Source: Prorocentrum cordatum
Taxonomy: Eukaryota > Sar > Dinophyceae > Prorocentrales > Prorocentraceae
Direction of reading: 5' to 3'
Assembly: GCA_963575745.1 (NCBI GenBank)
Contig: CAUYUJ010015515.1
Location: forward strand, 192,095-256,094
Length of the DNA stretch: 64,000 nucleotides
Made by a program: the position numbers and the translations under genes
The notes under the pieces: generated by a model
The model's database searches: none
What the model was told of the DNA's origin: nothing
The model's input: only the letters and a program-made list of their open reading frames with translations
In this document: one piece after another, positions 39,200-50,433 of the stretch
How positions within the stretch are numbered: position 1 is the stretch's first letter
Layout of the letters: each line of letters begins with the position of its first letter

Positions 39200-40898
39200 G
39201 GCCCCGCCGGCAGCGGCGGCGGGATCACGAAGGCGTTGCGTGACAAGGTGGCAGCTCAGGCCGCGGAGATCAGCAAGCTCCAGACGAAGGTCAAAGGCCC
39301 CCCAGGCGGCAAGAATGCTGGGGGAGGACTCGGAGGCCAGGTCTCCACCTTCTCAGGGGCGGCAGCTTATGCAGAGCTGCGCCCGCGCTTGCCAGGATTT
39401 GCAGAAGACACCGTGCGCCGCGCCTCCTACTCCGAGGGGTTGGTCTCCCTGCCGACGACGGGCGGACAGTGCGCCAGCGCCGATTGCTTGTCGGGTCGGG
39501 CCCGCGAACTACGGGCAGGCTGGCAGAAGCATTTTCTTCGCGATGATAGGCCTGCGGACGGCCCTCGTAGTCGCCCTTTTTTCAGATCCTGAACTAGCGC
39601 AGCGCAAGCAAATTTACTTGCGATTCGCGAGGCAGCTGTTAGACCGAGGCCTCATCGACCTGGGCGGGCGCGCCGAGGCGACGGTGGGCATCTTCTTCGC
39701 TTTCAAGAGTGACAAGCGGACCCCCCACACGATTGCAGACACGCGGGTGGCCAACGCTCGATTCTGAAAACCGGCGCATGCGCAGTTGCCGACTGCGGGG
39801 GCGTGGGGCAGTTTGCCCGCGCCAGACGGCAAGTCCTTGCATCTGGCCCAAATGGACTTGGACAACGCATTCTACAGGATCACCACGCCGCCAGGGCCGC
39901 GCGACCACTTCGCGCCGCCTGCCGTGGACCTCCACACCCTTCGGGCCGAGAGGCCTGACCTGGTTGCCTATCTGCATGCCAGGCGCACGGCGTCGCCGCG
40001 GCTGGCGGCCCTCGCGACGGGCTGGAGCTGGAGCATTCTTTTCTGCCAGCAGATTGCGGAGACCCAGGTGATCAGGAGCGGGGCGGCACGGGAGCGGCTG
40101 GCGCGCGATCGGCACCCCGCGCCCTACCAGGAGCAGGGGCCAGCCGCGTCGGCGCACGTGGACGGGGCCGCAGTCATCGGGCTCGACCACGCCGAGACGG
40201 CGGAGACGGCCCAGCGGGTGCGGGACACCCTCGATGCCGCGGGGCCGCAGTGCAAGGGGCTCGAGGTCCCGTCCGCGGAGGCGACGTTCACGGGGCTGGC
40301 GTTCGACGAGGCGAGGGCCCGCGTTGGGCTCAGCCGCCGACGCATGTGGCGCATCTGCCCGAGCACGCTGTACGTTGCCGACCGCGGGTCCGCCTCGGGC
40401 GACGAGCTGCGGGCGCTCCTCGGCCACTTCGCGTTGGGCGCGCTGGTGCGGAGGGAGCTCCTGTCGATCTTCTCCGCGGCCTACCGCTTCGCGACGCGGG
40501 CCGGTGGGCGGCGGCGGCGCCTGTGGAGCGCCGCGGTGGCGGGGCCTCGCGCGGCCGCCGCGCTCATCGCGTTCGGCCGCGTGGGCTGCCGCCGCCGCCC
40601 AGACCCCGCGGCGCGGGCAACCGACGCCTGCGGCGCGACGGCCTGCGACGCGGGCGGGCTCGGCGCCGCGAGCCGCGCTTGGGATCTGGGCGACGTTGCC
40701 AGGGCCAGTGCGCAGGCAGAGCGGCGGCGGCACCGCGCGTCGGAGGCAATTTCGGCACGGGCGCGCGCCTTGGGGCTATCCGAGCACCCAGCCGCCCTTG
40801 GAGGATCGAGCATCCAGAAAAGCCAGAGCGATAGACAGCGAGTCCAGTCGAGTTCAGTTCTCCATTCCTCTATCGAGGCATCCGCGGCATGCCTCTGA
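39200..40898 (+). pseudogene. Retroelement reverse transcriptase
   Basis: A coiled segment (TKALRDKVAAQAAEISKLQT) leads into the fingers (LIDLGGRAEATVGIFFAFKS, then ADTRVANARF). A TGA at 39,765-39,767 interrupts the frame, which then continues unchanged with LHLAQMDLDNAFYRITTPPG (catalytic Asp of the palm), GWSWSILFCQ and the second catalytic box, here HVDGAAVIG (40,155-40,166). It ends in a thumb/connection-like LRALLGHFALGALVRREL. The second Asp of the usual pair is Gly. In related elements, from memory, it is often Asn, so the loss may not by itself be decisive. Frame 0 closes at 40,896. Confidence 0.75.
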
Positions 40899-40974
40899 GT
40901 TCGACCAGTCGTTCGGGGTTATGTGTCATGGTTCCTTGGGTCGGTCTCGCTCGACCAAATCACTTCGAGTCACG

Positions 40975-41210
40975 TCGGCCACATCAAGATGTGGCAGCTC
41001 AGGGTCAGGGGTAGGTTCAGCCGAGCAGAGAGCATCATCCGTCTGAAGGGGCACTGGGCCGCCATCGGTGTACGACGTCAACTTCGGGCTGTCTCTCGAC
41101 GCGGGCGCAAGCTGCTCGCGTTGCGCGACAACCTGGGCCTGGTTCTGGCCCAGGGGAAGGGGCGGGCGACCAGCCCGATGGTGACGCGTCAAGCATCCTG
41201 GGGGACCTGT
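40975..41210 (+). pseudogene. Retroelement RNase H-like region
   Basis: The frame reads RFSRAESIIRLKGHWAAIG, RRQLRAVSRRGRKLLAL and RDNLGLVLAQGKGRA. The spacing of an early strand, a helix beginning LKG (Glu expected) and a strand ending in RDN fits the RNase H fold that follows RT in this family. The catalytic Glu position appears to be Lys. Confidence 0.5.
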
Positions 41211-41266
41211 CGGCGACCGTTCGGCGGACCCCTTCGGAGCTGAACCCAGCTGATCGCCCTTCCCGC

Positions 41267-42395
41267 ATGCCTGGCGCCTTGGCTCGAGACCTTCGGGCAG
41301 ATCCTCGGAGCGCCGGCTTCGACCCCCCTGGGCCGCCGCGGTGCGACGCCGAGGCTGTGCTGCGCACGGCGGTCGACGAGGCGCTGCTGGGTGGCGAGCT
41401 CGACTGGCTGGGCCGGCCGGCGGCTGGCGCGGCCGGGCTGGGCGACGCCTTCTGGGCGACCCGCTGCCAGGCGGCGCCGCGCGGCTGCACGCTGAAGCGG
41501 CGGCGCCAACGGCGGCGGAGCGGCGGACGCGGCTTCCGAGGGCAGCAGCAGTTCGAGTTCCAGTGACTACGGCGACGGCAACGAGACCGCCGAGCGCGTC
41601 AACCCCTGCAGCGACGGGCCGACGCCTGGCGCGCGCGCCGACACAGTCGCCGGGCGAGCGGATGTCGGGCCCCCAGGCGAGCGCGGCCGAGAGGATCGGC
41701 CGCCGCGCAGCCCGCCGCCAGGCCTCAGCCGCGGTCGCGGCCCCAGCGAGGCCGCCAGGCGGCTTGCGCGAGACGGGCCACCCGGAAAGCAGGCGCGCGA
41801 CCGAGAAGAGCCGGGACACGCTGTGCCGCGAGGTCGGGGTCTTCCGAGCGGAGCGCCAGGAGAACCGCCAGAGCGCGAGCTCCAGGGCGGCGCTCGACGA
41901 CACGCTCGCGGGGTACCTGGGCACCCTCTACTTCGACGGCTACAACTGCGAGAGGGGCGACAAGCCCCTGTCGGGGCTGGCCTTCGAAGAGCCGAAGTTC
42001 AGGCGCGGCGGGGAGGAGGGCCCTGCTCGAGCCCGAGCTGCCCTCCAGGGCTTCCGCCGCAGGGTATCCAGGCAGATGAGGTTGCCACTGACTCGGCCGG
42101 AGCTGGCTGCACTGCGCCGGGGTCGCGGCCCTGGGGCGGGACTTCGGGATCAGCCTGGCGCTCGCGTGGGACAGCGGGCTGTGATTGCCGAGCGACATCA
42201 CGCGGCACCTGCCGAGCCCGGGAAGGGGCCGGCTCACGCGCGGGTTTGCCGCGAGGCGGTGGAGGCACAGATCGCAGCAATGCTGAGCGAGCGCCCGGCG
42301 CTGCTGCAGCCGCCCAACCTGGCCGCAACTGCGCGCTGAAGGCCGGTCGGTCCCGTCGCTTGGGCGACACACTGGTGCGCAGCAGAGAGTTGTCA
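41267..42395 (+). pseudogene. Retroelement recombinase-like region
   Basis: Frame +2 first gives EAVLRTAVDEALLGGELDWL. Frame +1 gives LDDTLAGYLGTLYFDGYNCE, GDKPLSGLAFEEPKFRRGG and ARAALQGFRRRVSRQMRLPL. This resembles the core-binding half of tyrosine-recombinase-type proteins in such elements (inference from memory). The catalytic half is poorly preserved: GISLALAWDSG is followed by an in-frame stop, and I could not place the R-H-R-Y residues. Confidence 0.45.
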
Positions 42396-42404
42396 TAAGC
42401 CGCC

Positions 42405-43158
42405 GTGCGGGCTGGGCTGAGCGACGCCATGCGGCGCGAGGAGTTGGGCAAGGCCCCAGTTTGCTACCTTGACCTCTTTTCAGGCGCGGGCGGCATCGCC
42501 CGCGCGCTCAGGAGATTGCGCAGCGTCAGCCTCGAGATGGATCTTCCGCACTCTGAGTTTTTCGATATTGCCTCGAAGGTGGTTGGCCAGACCATCGCGG
42601 GTTGGATCTCGAGTCGCCTCGTCGTAGGCGTTTTGTTCTGCGTTCCTGTGCTCGACTTACTCGCAAGCCTCGCACAATTTCTATCGATGCCCTGCTAGCA
42701 TGCACGGCCACTCCCATCTCGAAGGCGAAGCGCTGGAGCGCCTCCTGGTGGGAAATGCGACCCGTGCCTGTGTGTATCATGGTGTCCCAATGATATGTGA
42801 GAACCCTGTAAGCAGCTACGCCTGGCAGGAGCCCGTCATGCAGCATCTGTCCCAACATCGGCGGTGTCGCGATGCCGTGTTCGATATGTGCCAATTCGGA
42901 AGAGCTTGGAGAAAGCCCACGCGTCTGCGCGCGTGGAATTGTGTGCCTCCGCCCGCAGCTCTGTGCGCACGTTGCTCTAGCTCGCGCGGCCCCTGCCCCC
43001 AGACCGGTCGACCCCACATCCCTCTCCAAGGTCGAGGGCCGCACGGGGTGCGGCGGACCCGCTTGGCGGAGACATCTCCCAGCAAGGCAGCCAGATCGCC
43101 CGATGGCTGCATCAGAGCGCTGAAAACATCAGAGCTCAGAGAATTTGGAGACTGGTAG
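42405..43158 (+). pseudogene. C5-cytosine-methyltransferase-like domain
   Basis: Frame 0 reads PVCYLDLFSGAGGIARALRR, matching motif I (DLFSGAGG, SAM binding) of C5-methyltransferases, then FFDIASKVVGQTIAGWISS and VLFCVP. Near 42,645 the frame slips by one base, and the next frame begins with the expected Pro-Cys (CSTYSQASHNFY, motif IV). It continues with GVPMICENPVSSYAW (motif VI ENP-type, 42,799-42,807), FDMCQFGRAWRKPTRL and CPQTGRPHIPLQGRGPHG, and ends at TAG 43,156. One indel separates the SAM-binding and catalytic halves, so it is inactive as it stands. It sits immediately 3' of the recombinase-like region. Confidence 0.75.
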
Positions 43159-43287
43159 ACTGTTGAAGCATGCGGCCATCCAGGGCACAGAATGGGAACG
43201 GGCGGAGCATGGCTCCGCGATCGCTTGCAGGCTGGAGGCCTCTCACCTGAACAAACCAACGTCTGGCCATTTGAAAAAAAACAGCAC

Positions 43288-43405
43288 TCATCCTCCTCCT
43301 CCTCCTCCTCCTCCTTTTCCTCCTCCTCCTCCTCCTCCTCCTCCTCCTCCTCCTCCTCCTCCTCCTCCTCCTCCTCCTCCTCCTCCTCCTCTTCCTCCCC
43401 CCCCC
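43288..43405. repeat. (TCC)n microsatellite
   Basis: About 35 TCC units directly after the retroelement's 3' end. Confidence 0.95.
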
Positions 43406-43714
43406 TCTTGTTTATACAGGCCGCTACCGCTCTGGTCTTTGGTCCTGCCTATATCCCTTTCGCATGCTGTTTGCACATGAAGCCTGATGGCTGTGAGTGT
43501 GTTCATGCCCATCCGCCGTTATCTGTTTGTCTGTCTTTCAATATGCATGTATTTTTTTGTCGTATCTACATATATATCGTTATCGATATGTGTCTATATT
43601 CCCAGCCCTCTATATCTATATATATATATATACATGTATATATATATATGTATGTATATATGTATGTATGTATATATATGTGTATATATATATATGTGAT
43701 GGTATATCCCTTTC

Positions 43715-43745
<31 letters not shown>

Positions 43746-43766
43746 GTGTCGCTGTCTCTGTCTCTG

Positions 43767-43809
<43 letters not shown>

Positions 43810-44384
43810 CTCTCTATCTCTCTCTCCCTTATTGTTCCTTCCCTCTCTCTCTCACACTCTGGCTCTCGATCATCTTCCTACCACCCCTTCCCCTGCTGGT
43901 TTCCCCGCTGTGGCGTATGAAGACGTTAGTGTATGTACGTTCCTACCAGTTGTCACGTACTGTGTTGCGGTTCCTCGATTGTTGTTGTGTGATGCCCGGT
44001 TATATTCATGATCAGTCGGATCAGAAGGGGATGCACAAGCAACGCTTTCACTACATCTGCATTGGCATCGTTGTTACGCTGTTCGTCCTCCTCCTCCCCC
44101 TCTCTTTGTTCGCCTGCCTTGCTCTTCCCTTTCCTCCCTCCTGTGTTTGACGATGGCCAGGCGTCGCGTGTAATTGACGTCCCAGCTGGTGATGTGCCAC
44201 GACACTGCTTTAGGGGTCGCCTTGTCGGCCGGGGCCGCACAGGGCTGCATAGTGCAGCATCGGCCTTCACCCCGTTCGATTGGGGCTGCGGATCAGCTTC
44301 GCGATCTCTTTTCACTTGGCTCGTGATGCGAACTGTACGCGCGCGAGCTACAGGGCCAGCACCGAGACAGGTTGATCAAAACTC
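43406..44384. repeat. (TATG/TATA)n and (CT)n microsatellites, no gene
   Basis: TA/TATG repeats at 43,612-43,697, (CT)n at 43,712-43,855, then unique sequence to 44,384. No exon is supported. Confidence 0.7.
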
Positions 44385-44935
44385 ATCTTCCTCCTCCTCC
44401 TCCTCCTCCTCCTCCTCCTCCTCCCTCCCCTCCTCCTCCTCCTCCTCCTCCTCCTCCTCCTCCTCCTCCTCCTCCTCCTGCTCCTCATCCCCCGCCTCCT
44501 CCTCCTCCTCCTCCTCCTCCTCCTCCTCCTCCTCCTCTTCCTCCTCCTCCTCCCCTCCTCCTCCTCCTCCTGCTCCTCATCCCCCGCCTCCTCCTCCTCC
44601 TCCTCCTCCTCTCCTCCTCCTCCTCCTCCTCCTCCTCCTCCTCCTCCTCCTCCTCCTCCTCCTCCTCCTCCTCCTCCTCCTCATCCCCCCTCCTCTCCTC
44701 CTCCTCCTCCTCCTCCTCCTCCGCCTCCTCCTCTCCTCCTCCTCCTCCTCCTCCTCCTCTTCCTCCTCCCTCCTCCTCCTCATCATCATCATCATCATCA
44801 TCCCCCGCCTCCTCCTCCTCCTCCTCCTCCTCCTCCTCCTCCTTCTCCTCCTCCTCCTCCTCCTCCCTCCTCCTCCTCCTCCTCCTCCGCCTCCTCCGCC
44901 TCCTCCTCCTCCTTCTCGTGCTCTCCCTCCTCATC
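44385..44935. repeat. (TCC)n tract
   Basis: About 550 bp of TCC on plus, including two nearly identical CTGCTCCTCATCCCCCGCCT islands (44,479 and 44,569), so part of the tract was duplicated. Confidence 0.95.
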
Positions 44936-45127
44936 CCCTCCCCTTCGTTCATCTTCCTCCCCCTCCTCCCCCCCACCCCTCCCAGGAGGTCTCCACGGGC
45001 CTCCCGAGGTCTCGAGAGGACCCCCAGGGTCCCCGCTGGAGGCCCCCGTCGACCCAGAAAGGGCCAAGAACGGCCAACAGCTTGGATCCTCGAGCCAACC
45101 TGTCCGATGCATTGATTTGTGCAGCAC

Positions 45128-45385
45128 GGTGACCCCACAGAGGTCTCGACCCCCCAAGGCCGGCTGTTCACCTCGAGCCGTTTTTTGACGGTTCGGGGGC
45201 CTGGGCTCGATGTGGCCATCGCCATCCACGCTGACGGCGGCGACGCGTCGGCGATGCGGCGCGATGCATCTACTGGGACCCCATGCGGGAGGCCTCGGGG
45301 TGAGGGCCGCCGAGGCCGAAAAAAGGGCAAAGAATTCCATTTTGAGGTTGCCAAGACGTCGGATGCTTGGGAACCTCGACACTCG
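45128..45385 (+). repeat. Dispersed repeats: GAGGTCTCGACC family and palindromic family
   Basis: GACCCCACAGAGGTCTCGACC...GAGCCGTTTTTTGACGG matches 54,220-54,330. At 45,238-45,292 the GGCGATGCGGCGCGATGC palindromic family occurs. GAGGCCGAAAAAAGGGCAAAGAA and AGACGTCGGATGCTTGGGA are shared with the 54-55-kb copies. Confidence 0.65.
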
Positions 45386-46239
45386 ATCCCCCAGCCCGGG
45401 GGGGGAGGCGCTCTCCTCGCGGGAGGGCTTGGGAGGACGAGGGTTGAGGAGGAAAACAGGAGGAGGAGGAGGAGGAGGAGGAGGAGGAGGAAGGTAGGAG
45501 GGAGGCGAGACAGGAGAGAGGACTGCGCGGTCGCCGCAGGAGTTTTGGCACTACACGGACAACCGGTGCACCGAGGACAACCCCAACGTTGCCGCCGTCC
45601 GTGCCCGGCGCGAGTCGGCTGGCCACCCGGAGCTCTGAGGGATGGCAGCGGGCCGCCCTGCCACCCGAGGCACGGGGCGCCCACGAGGCGGCCGGGGCGC
45701 GGGCGTGGAAGAGCTGTGGCGCAGGAGCCACGGCTGCCCAGGTCTCGGGCGGTCTTGGCCCCTCGTCGGCCTCTGGAGATCTCCGCCACGCCCCCCCCCG
45801 ACCGAGGCCTCTTGGGCCCAAGAAGCCTCGAACCTCCGCCCTCCGGGGGGGGGGAGGAAGGCGGCGGCTCAGGAGGCCGCGGCTGATTGGGCTGGCGGCT
45901 CTGTCCGCAGCGAGGCCCGCGCTCTCCCACGGGCGGGCCTGCGATCGGCTGGCGGAAAGAAAGAAAGCGGGGCATTGCTACACCCGCGGTTGTGCCACCA
46001 AACGGCAGTACATGTTTGCCGGCGTGCATGTTTCCACATGCTTGCGCCACTCCGCAGGCCCCTGGTTCCTGTGGTGTAAACAGGGCGTCGTGATGTTCAC
46101 AGACATTGTGGTGCGCACAGATGCTGCTGCGGCAGCTGTGGTGGACACCAGAACTGTTGTGCACACAGGCATGGGCGTGCACACAGGCAGTGCGGTGTAC
46201 ACAGTCATTCTGGGCCCAACCTGGGGGGAACACTTCCTT
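45386..46239. other. No supported gene
   Basis: A short GGA tract (45,455-45,490) and GC-rich sequence with frames open on both strands. 46,090-46,210 has degenerate GTGGTGCACACAG units. No splice or domain evidence. Confidence 0.4.
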
Positions 46240-46795
46240 GGGACGCTTGAGGGCCTTAGGGGGTGTCCTGCGTGGTCTTTCCGTGGCGCTGGGGTACTTC
46301 AGGAAACTTCGGGGGGCCTTTTGGGAGGACCTTTGGAGGCTCTCCGCGCGCCTCCATCGAGTTCCAGGGAACGCGGCATGGCTTCAGGGGGGTCTGGGTG
46401 CGCTTGCGAGCCTCAGGGTGCCCCATGTGGCCTTTCGGTAGCTGGGCTGCCTCTGGGAACTTTGGGGGGCCTTCAAGGAGGACCTCAGGAGGCTCTCAGC
46501 CTGCCTCCATCGAGTTCCAGGGGGCGCGACAAGGCTTTGGAGGGAGATCTGGGGACGCTTGCGGGCCTCAGGGTGCCCTGCGTGGCCTTTGGGAGGCGAT
46601 GGAGTGCCCCTCGGAAATTTTATTGGCTTTGGGGACCCCATGGTTTGGAGGCTGCCAGCACGCATCCATCGACTTCCAGGGAGTGCGACAAGGCTGCTTC
46701 GGGGAGGTCCTCAAGGTGCCCCACGTGGCCTTGAGGTGGAGCCCGGGTGACTCCAGGGAGCTTTAGGGAGCCTTCGGGTGGCCTTTGGAAGCTCT
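46240..46795 (+). repeat. ~157-bp tandem satellite (3 units)
   Basis: CCTCCATCGAGTTCCAGGG-type words occur at about 46,351, 46,506 and 46,666. Units also share GCCTCAGGGTGCCC.GTGGCCTT and ACTTTGGGGGGCCTT. Confidence 0.85.
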
Positions 46796-47350
46796 GGAGA
46801 AGCAACTCAAGCAACGTAAGGGTATCTGAAGGCCTCAGTGGCAGTGTCCACATGCGGTTCCCCGCCCATGCCGGAACACCCCTAACTCGCTTCGTGGCCA
46901 CAAAGGGAGCTCCACCTAATGCTCCAGTGGCCGCCCTCGAATGCGATTCCCCGCCTATGTCGGCACACCTCTGGCACGTTTAGGGAGCTCCGCCTCAGGC
47001 CCCAGTGGCAGTGTCCACATGCGGCTGCCCGCCCATGCCGGCACACCCCTCAAACGCTTCGTGGCCCCATATGGAGCTTGACCGAAGGCCCCAGTGGCCG
47101 CCCTCGAATGCGGTTCCCCGCGCACGCCTTTGGTACGTTTCGTGGCCCCATACGGGAACTAGCTCCACCTACCACTTGATGCCCCAGTGGCCGTCCTCGC
47201 AAGCGGTTCCCCGCCCGTGTCGGCACACCCCTCACACGTTTCATGGCCCCATGGGAAGCTCCACCGAAGACCCCAGTGGCAGTGTCCACATGCGGCTCCC
47301 CGCCCATTTCGGCACACCCTTACACGTTTCGTGGCCTGGATGGGAGCACC
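46796..47350 (+). repeat. ~87-bp tandem satellite (6 units, two subtypes)
   Basis: Units begin CCCCAGTGGCAGTGTCCACA or CCAGTGGCCGCCCTCGAATG and continue CGG.TCCCCGCCCATG.CGGCACACCCCT.ACACG.TTCGTGGCC. The subtypes alternate irregularly at 46,839, 46,924, 47,002, 47,091, 47,187 and 47,274. Confidence 0.9.
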
Positions 47351-48002
47351 ACCGAAGACGATCCTTAGAACTGCGGTGCTCACAACTGCAAATGGCTGGG
47401 CCCTCGCCAGGATAATTTTCAACCGAATTTCACATGCGCGCGCCCCTGCATGTGGCCAACATGGTATTGTCTGGTAAGGGGTATGTCAAACGCTCTGGTT
47501 GTTAGATCAACGCGTGCACACAGCATGCTTTCACTTGGCGCGGAGGAGGGGGCGTCAGCGCGTCAGCTGGCATTGTATGATTTGATGTTCAAGACGAACG
47601 ACGAAAGTTCGTGCAAAACAAAAGTGAAACACACAATACGCAGAGGTGAGTGGATAAGTCCAGCCTCGGCACTTGGGTAGAGTCGGCTCCTTCTGATTTG
47701 AAGGAATATATGGAGTGCACTGCGCGCGGCTCTGCAAGCTGGCTGGTGCAAGACGAAAAGGTGTCATATGTTGTTATGTATATATGTTGTCTGGGTGCTC
47801 CGAGATGTCTGGGTTCGCCGTGACAGCCGTTGTAGCTCAATGTAATAAGGACCATCGTGTCGTTTAAATTGGACCAGATATCTGCTTGGCCCGATCCTTC
47901 TAGAGGTCCTCATGAGGGGTCTGCGGGAGACCAGGTCTTGTTCCCAACGTTCACCTGTCGCTCCCTAAGAAGAGGTGTTGCTGCGCCTGTTCTGTCCTGC
48001 AA
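47351..48002. other. No supported gene
   Basis: Lower-GC unique sequence. Nothing recognised. Confidence 0.35.
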
Positions 48003-48338
48003 TTGCTCTGGGCGTCTCGGCGCCCCCTCCGCTGCGCCTCCGTGGCGCCGCGTACGCGGAGCCATTTGCCACTTGCCACACTTGCCTACGTCGTGCAATA
48101 CAGTCGATTCGAGGTCCAAGGTCGAGGTCATTTCAGGGAGGGTACCCTAGTGTTTGTCGTGCTTGCCGGATACTCTTATGCATCCTGGAGGAGGGCACCT
48201 TCGAATGTTCCTCAGTCTGGGCCGGCGGAGAGACTCGCGCGTTTGAAGGATGTTCGTCTGTCCATGCTCCGATTGCAAGTCATGGAAAGGGGAGGAGGAC
48301 GACGACGACGAAACGGAGCTATCGAAAGAGAAAGATGA
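48003..48338 (+). CDS. Possible exon or ORF, unknown protein
   Basis: The frame reads RFEVQGRGHFREGTLVFVVL, AGYSYASWRRAPSNVP and QSGPAERLARLKDVRLSM, and stops after a short basic end. An overlapping frame (from 47,975) has paired cysteines (CHTCLRRA, CRACRILL), so the choice of frame is uncertain. No splice sites were confirmed. Confidence 0.25.
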   Translation: MLWASRRPLRCASVAPRTRSHLPLATLAYVVQYSRFEVQGRGHFREGTLVFVVLAGYSYASWRRAPSNVPQSGPAERLARLKDVRLSMLRLQVMERGGGRRRRNGAIERER

Positions 48339-49240
48339 GCCCGAGAAGGGGAAGCTGAAGTTTGACGATAATGAGATGGAGGAGGAAGGGGGAGGAGGAG
48401 GACGACGACGACGAGGAGGGAAGGGAGCAGGCTGTGCCGAAGACCCAGGCGGCGCACGGGGCGGCGATGCAGCGGCCGCGCGCGCCTCTTGCCAGGCGAA
48501 ACGCCCGAGCAGCCGCCGCCGCCGTGCGGGACGGGGACGGACGGCGACATGCCAGGGCGAAAGAAGCGGCCTCCAGGCACTCGAGGGGTGGAAGGTCGAG
48601 GGATCGAAGATCGGGGGATCGGGGGATCCTGGGATCCAGGGATCGAGGATCCTCCCTGCTCCTCCGCTCGGCGGCCTGCCTCCTGCCCTCCCTCCCGGCC
48701 TCGCCGCCTTGCCTCGGCCTCCCGCGGCCCCTGCCCCGTGCCCCCGTGCCTCCTCCCCCCTCCCTGCACCTCTGGGCTGCGATACTCATAAATTATCACA
48801 CACACACACACACCCCGGCTGTCGAGGTCATGCACCTCGCTTTCGTGGAAGGCCGATCCGATCCGATCCCTGCACCTCCCGGCGACAGAGGCGCCGGCCG
48901 GCGCACGATCCGGCGAGAAGGCGGCAGCGGGAGGCGATGGCTCCCAGCGTTGGAGCCACGCCGGCCACAGCGCCACGGGGCGGCGACGGGGCAGCGACGG
49001 GCGGGCCTCGGGCGAGCACGCGGCAGAGCCGGCCAGCGCAAGGGGCAGCGACGGGCACTGGGCGAGGGCACGGACATGCCAGCCAGCGCGCGAGTCGATT
49101 GGGGGAAAGCCCAGGAATCCCAGCCAATGATTTGCAACCCGAGTGAGAACCTTTTTGAGTACAAGCATGGCTTCGGGGAACAAGGCATCGGCGCGAAGCA
49201 CTTTTGGACAACGTGTGGCACAAGTTACGGCGCAATCGTG
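48339..49240. other. GC-rich, no supported gene; (CA)n at 48,797
   Basis: GGAGGAGGACGACGACG repeats at 48,375-48,420, GATCGGGGGATCC units at 48,600-48,645, and a short (CA)n. Frames are open on both strands and undecided. Confidence 0.4.
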
Positions 49241-50150
49241 CTCTCACTGAGGCTTTCCCCAATTTGGTAGCCAACGGGGTGCCCGGCGCAACTTCTGGCG
49301 CATATGCACACCCACTGTAGAAGCGGACGTTTTGGTTGCCCGCAGGGTGTTTGGCGCAGCCCTTGGCGCAATCTATAACGCAGTGGCGCACCCCTTGAGG
49401 CATCGGCCGATTTGGTGACCCGCGGAGCGCCTCGCGCAGCCAATGGCGCAATCGATGGCGCCATGGTACACCCACTGAGGCATCAGCCGCTTTGGTGGCC
49501 CGCGGGACACCACCTACAACCTCTTGCGCAACAGATGGTGCAATGTTCACTCGCCGATGCATGAGGGGGTGCTTGGCGCAACCAGCGGCGCAGCTTATGG
49601 CGCAACCTGTAGTGCAATGGTACACCCACTCAGGAAACACACGTTTTGGTGTCCCGCTGGGTATTTGGCGCAACCGATAGCGCAATTGTGCACCCTCTGA
49701 GGCATCGGCCGATTTGTTGGCCCGCCGAGTACCTTGCGCAATATATGGCGCAATCGTTCACCCATTGAGGCATGAGCCAGTTTGGTGGCCCGCGGGGTGC
49801 CTCGCGGAATTTATTGCGCAACCGATGGTGCAATGGTACACCCACCGAGGCAGCGGGCAATTGGTGGCCCACGGGATGATTGGCGCAACCATTGGCACAG
49901 CCATGGCACAACCTATGGCGCAATGGCACACGCTCTGAAGAAACGCACGTCATGGTGGCCCCTCGAGTGCTTGGCACTACTCACGGCGCAATATATGGCC
50001 GAACCTACGGCGCAATGGTACACCCCCTAAGAAATCTGACGATTTGGTGGCCCACTGAGGGCCTGGCGCACCCTCTGGCACAACCGACTGCGCAATGGTA
50101 CCCACTGAGGCAATTGGCGATTTGATGACCCGCGGGATGCTTAGCACAGC
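49241..50150 (+). repeat. ~80-bp tandem satellite (11 or more units)
   Basis: Units share CCCACTGAGGCATCGGCCGA, TTTGGTGGCCCGCGGG and TGGCGCAA..TATGGCGCAAT. The CACCCACTGAGGCA-like word recurs at about 49,309, 49,390, 49,470, 49,545, 49,623, 49,692, 49,757, 49,839, 49,928, 50,021 and 50,100. Confidence 0.9.
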
Positions 50151-50433
50151 CTCTTGGCGGGGGGGATTCGAACATGGTCACTTTGTTGGTATACAGATCG
50201 CCCTTGACGTCCCAAGAGGCCCACCAGGCCGCCTCGACGCAGCCCGCAGGCATCCAAGAGTTCCCCCGAGGGCCCCCCGACCCTCCAGAACAGCCCCAAT
50301 GGCCCCAAGGAGGTCGCCACGATCGCCCCGAGAGGCAACAAGGAAGCCCAGGAGGAACCCACGAGGGCTGGCCCAAGCAGGGGGGGAAGTCGAACAGGTC
50401 TTCGGTTGCATTGATGGAGCCATGCGGTTGCAG

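Larger units (their letters stand above)
37813..43158 (+). mobile_element. Decayed retroelement: N-term, RT, RNase H, recombinase-like, C5-MTase-like
   Basis: About 5.3 kb of GC-rich coding remnants in a single orientation but several frames. The order of recognisable modules is N-terminal membrane/gag-like region, RT, RNase H, recombinase-like region and a SAM-dependent C5-methyltransferase-like domain. I find no LTRs. Both ends abut (TCC)n tracts. Domain order and wording match a retroelement protein family I remember as widespread in dinoflagellates. Frameshifts and at least one in-frame stop make this copy inactive. Confidence 0.75.

Noticed and set aside
47826-47845. GTTGTAGCTCAATG resembling a tRNA D-arm
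   Set aside because: No matching T-arm or acceptor stem within 100 bp.
49241-50150. Regularly spaced repeat considered as a CRISPR-like array
   Set aside because: Units are fully homologous throughout with no unique spacers. The window is eukaryotic.
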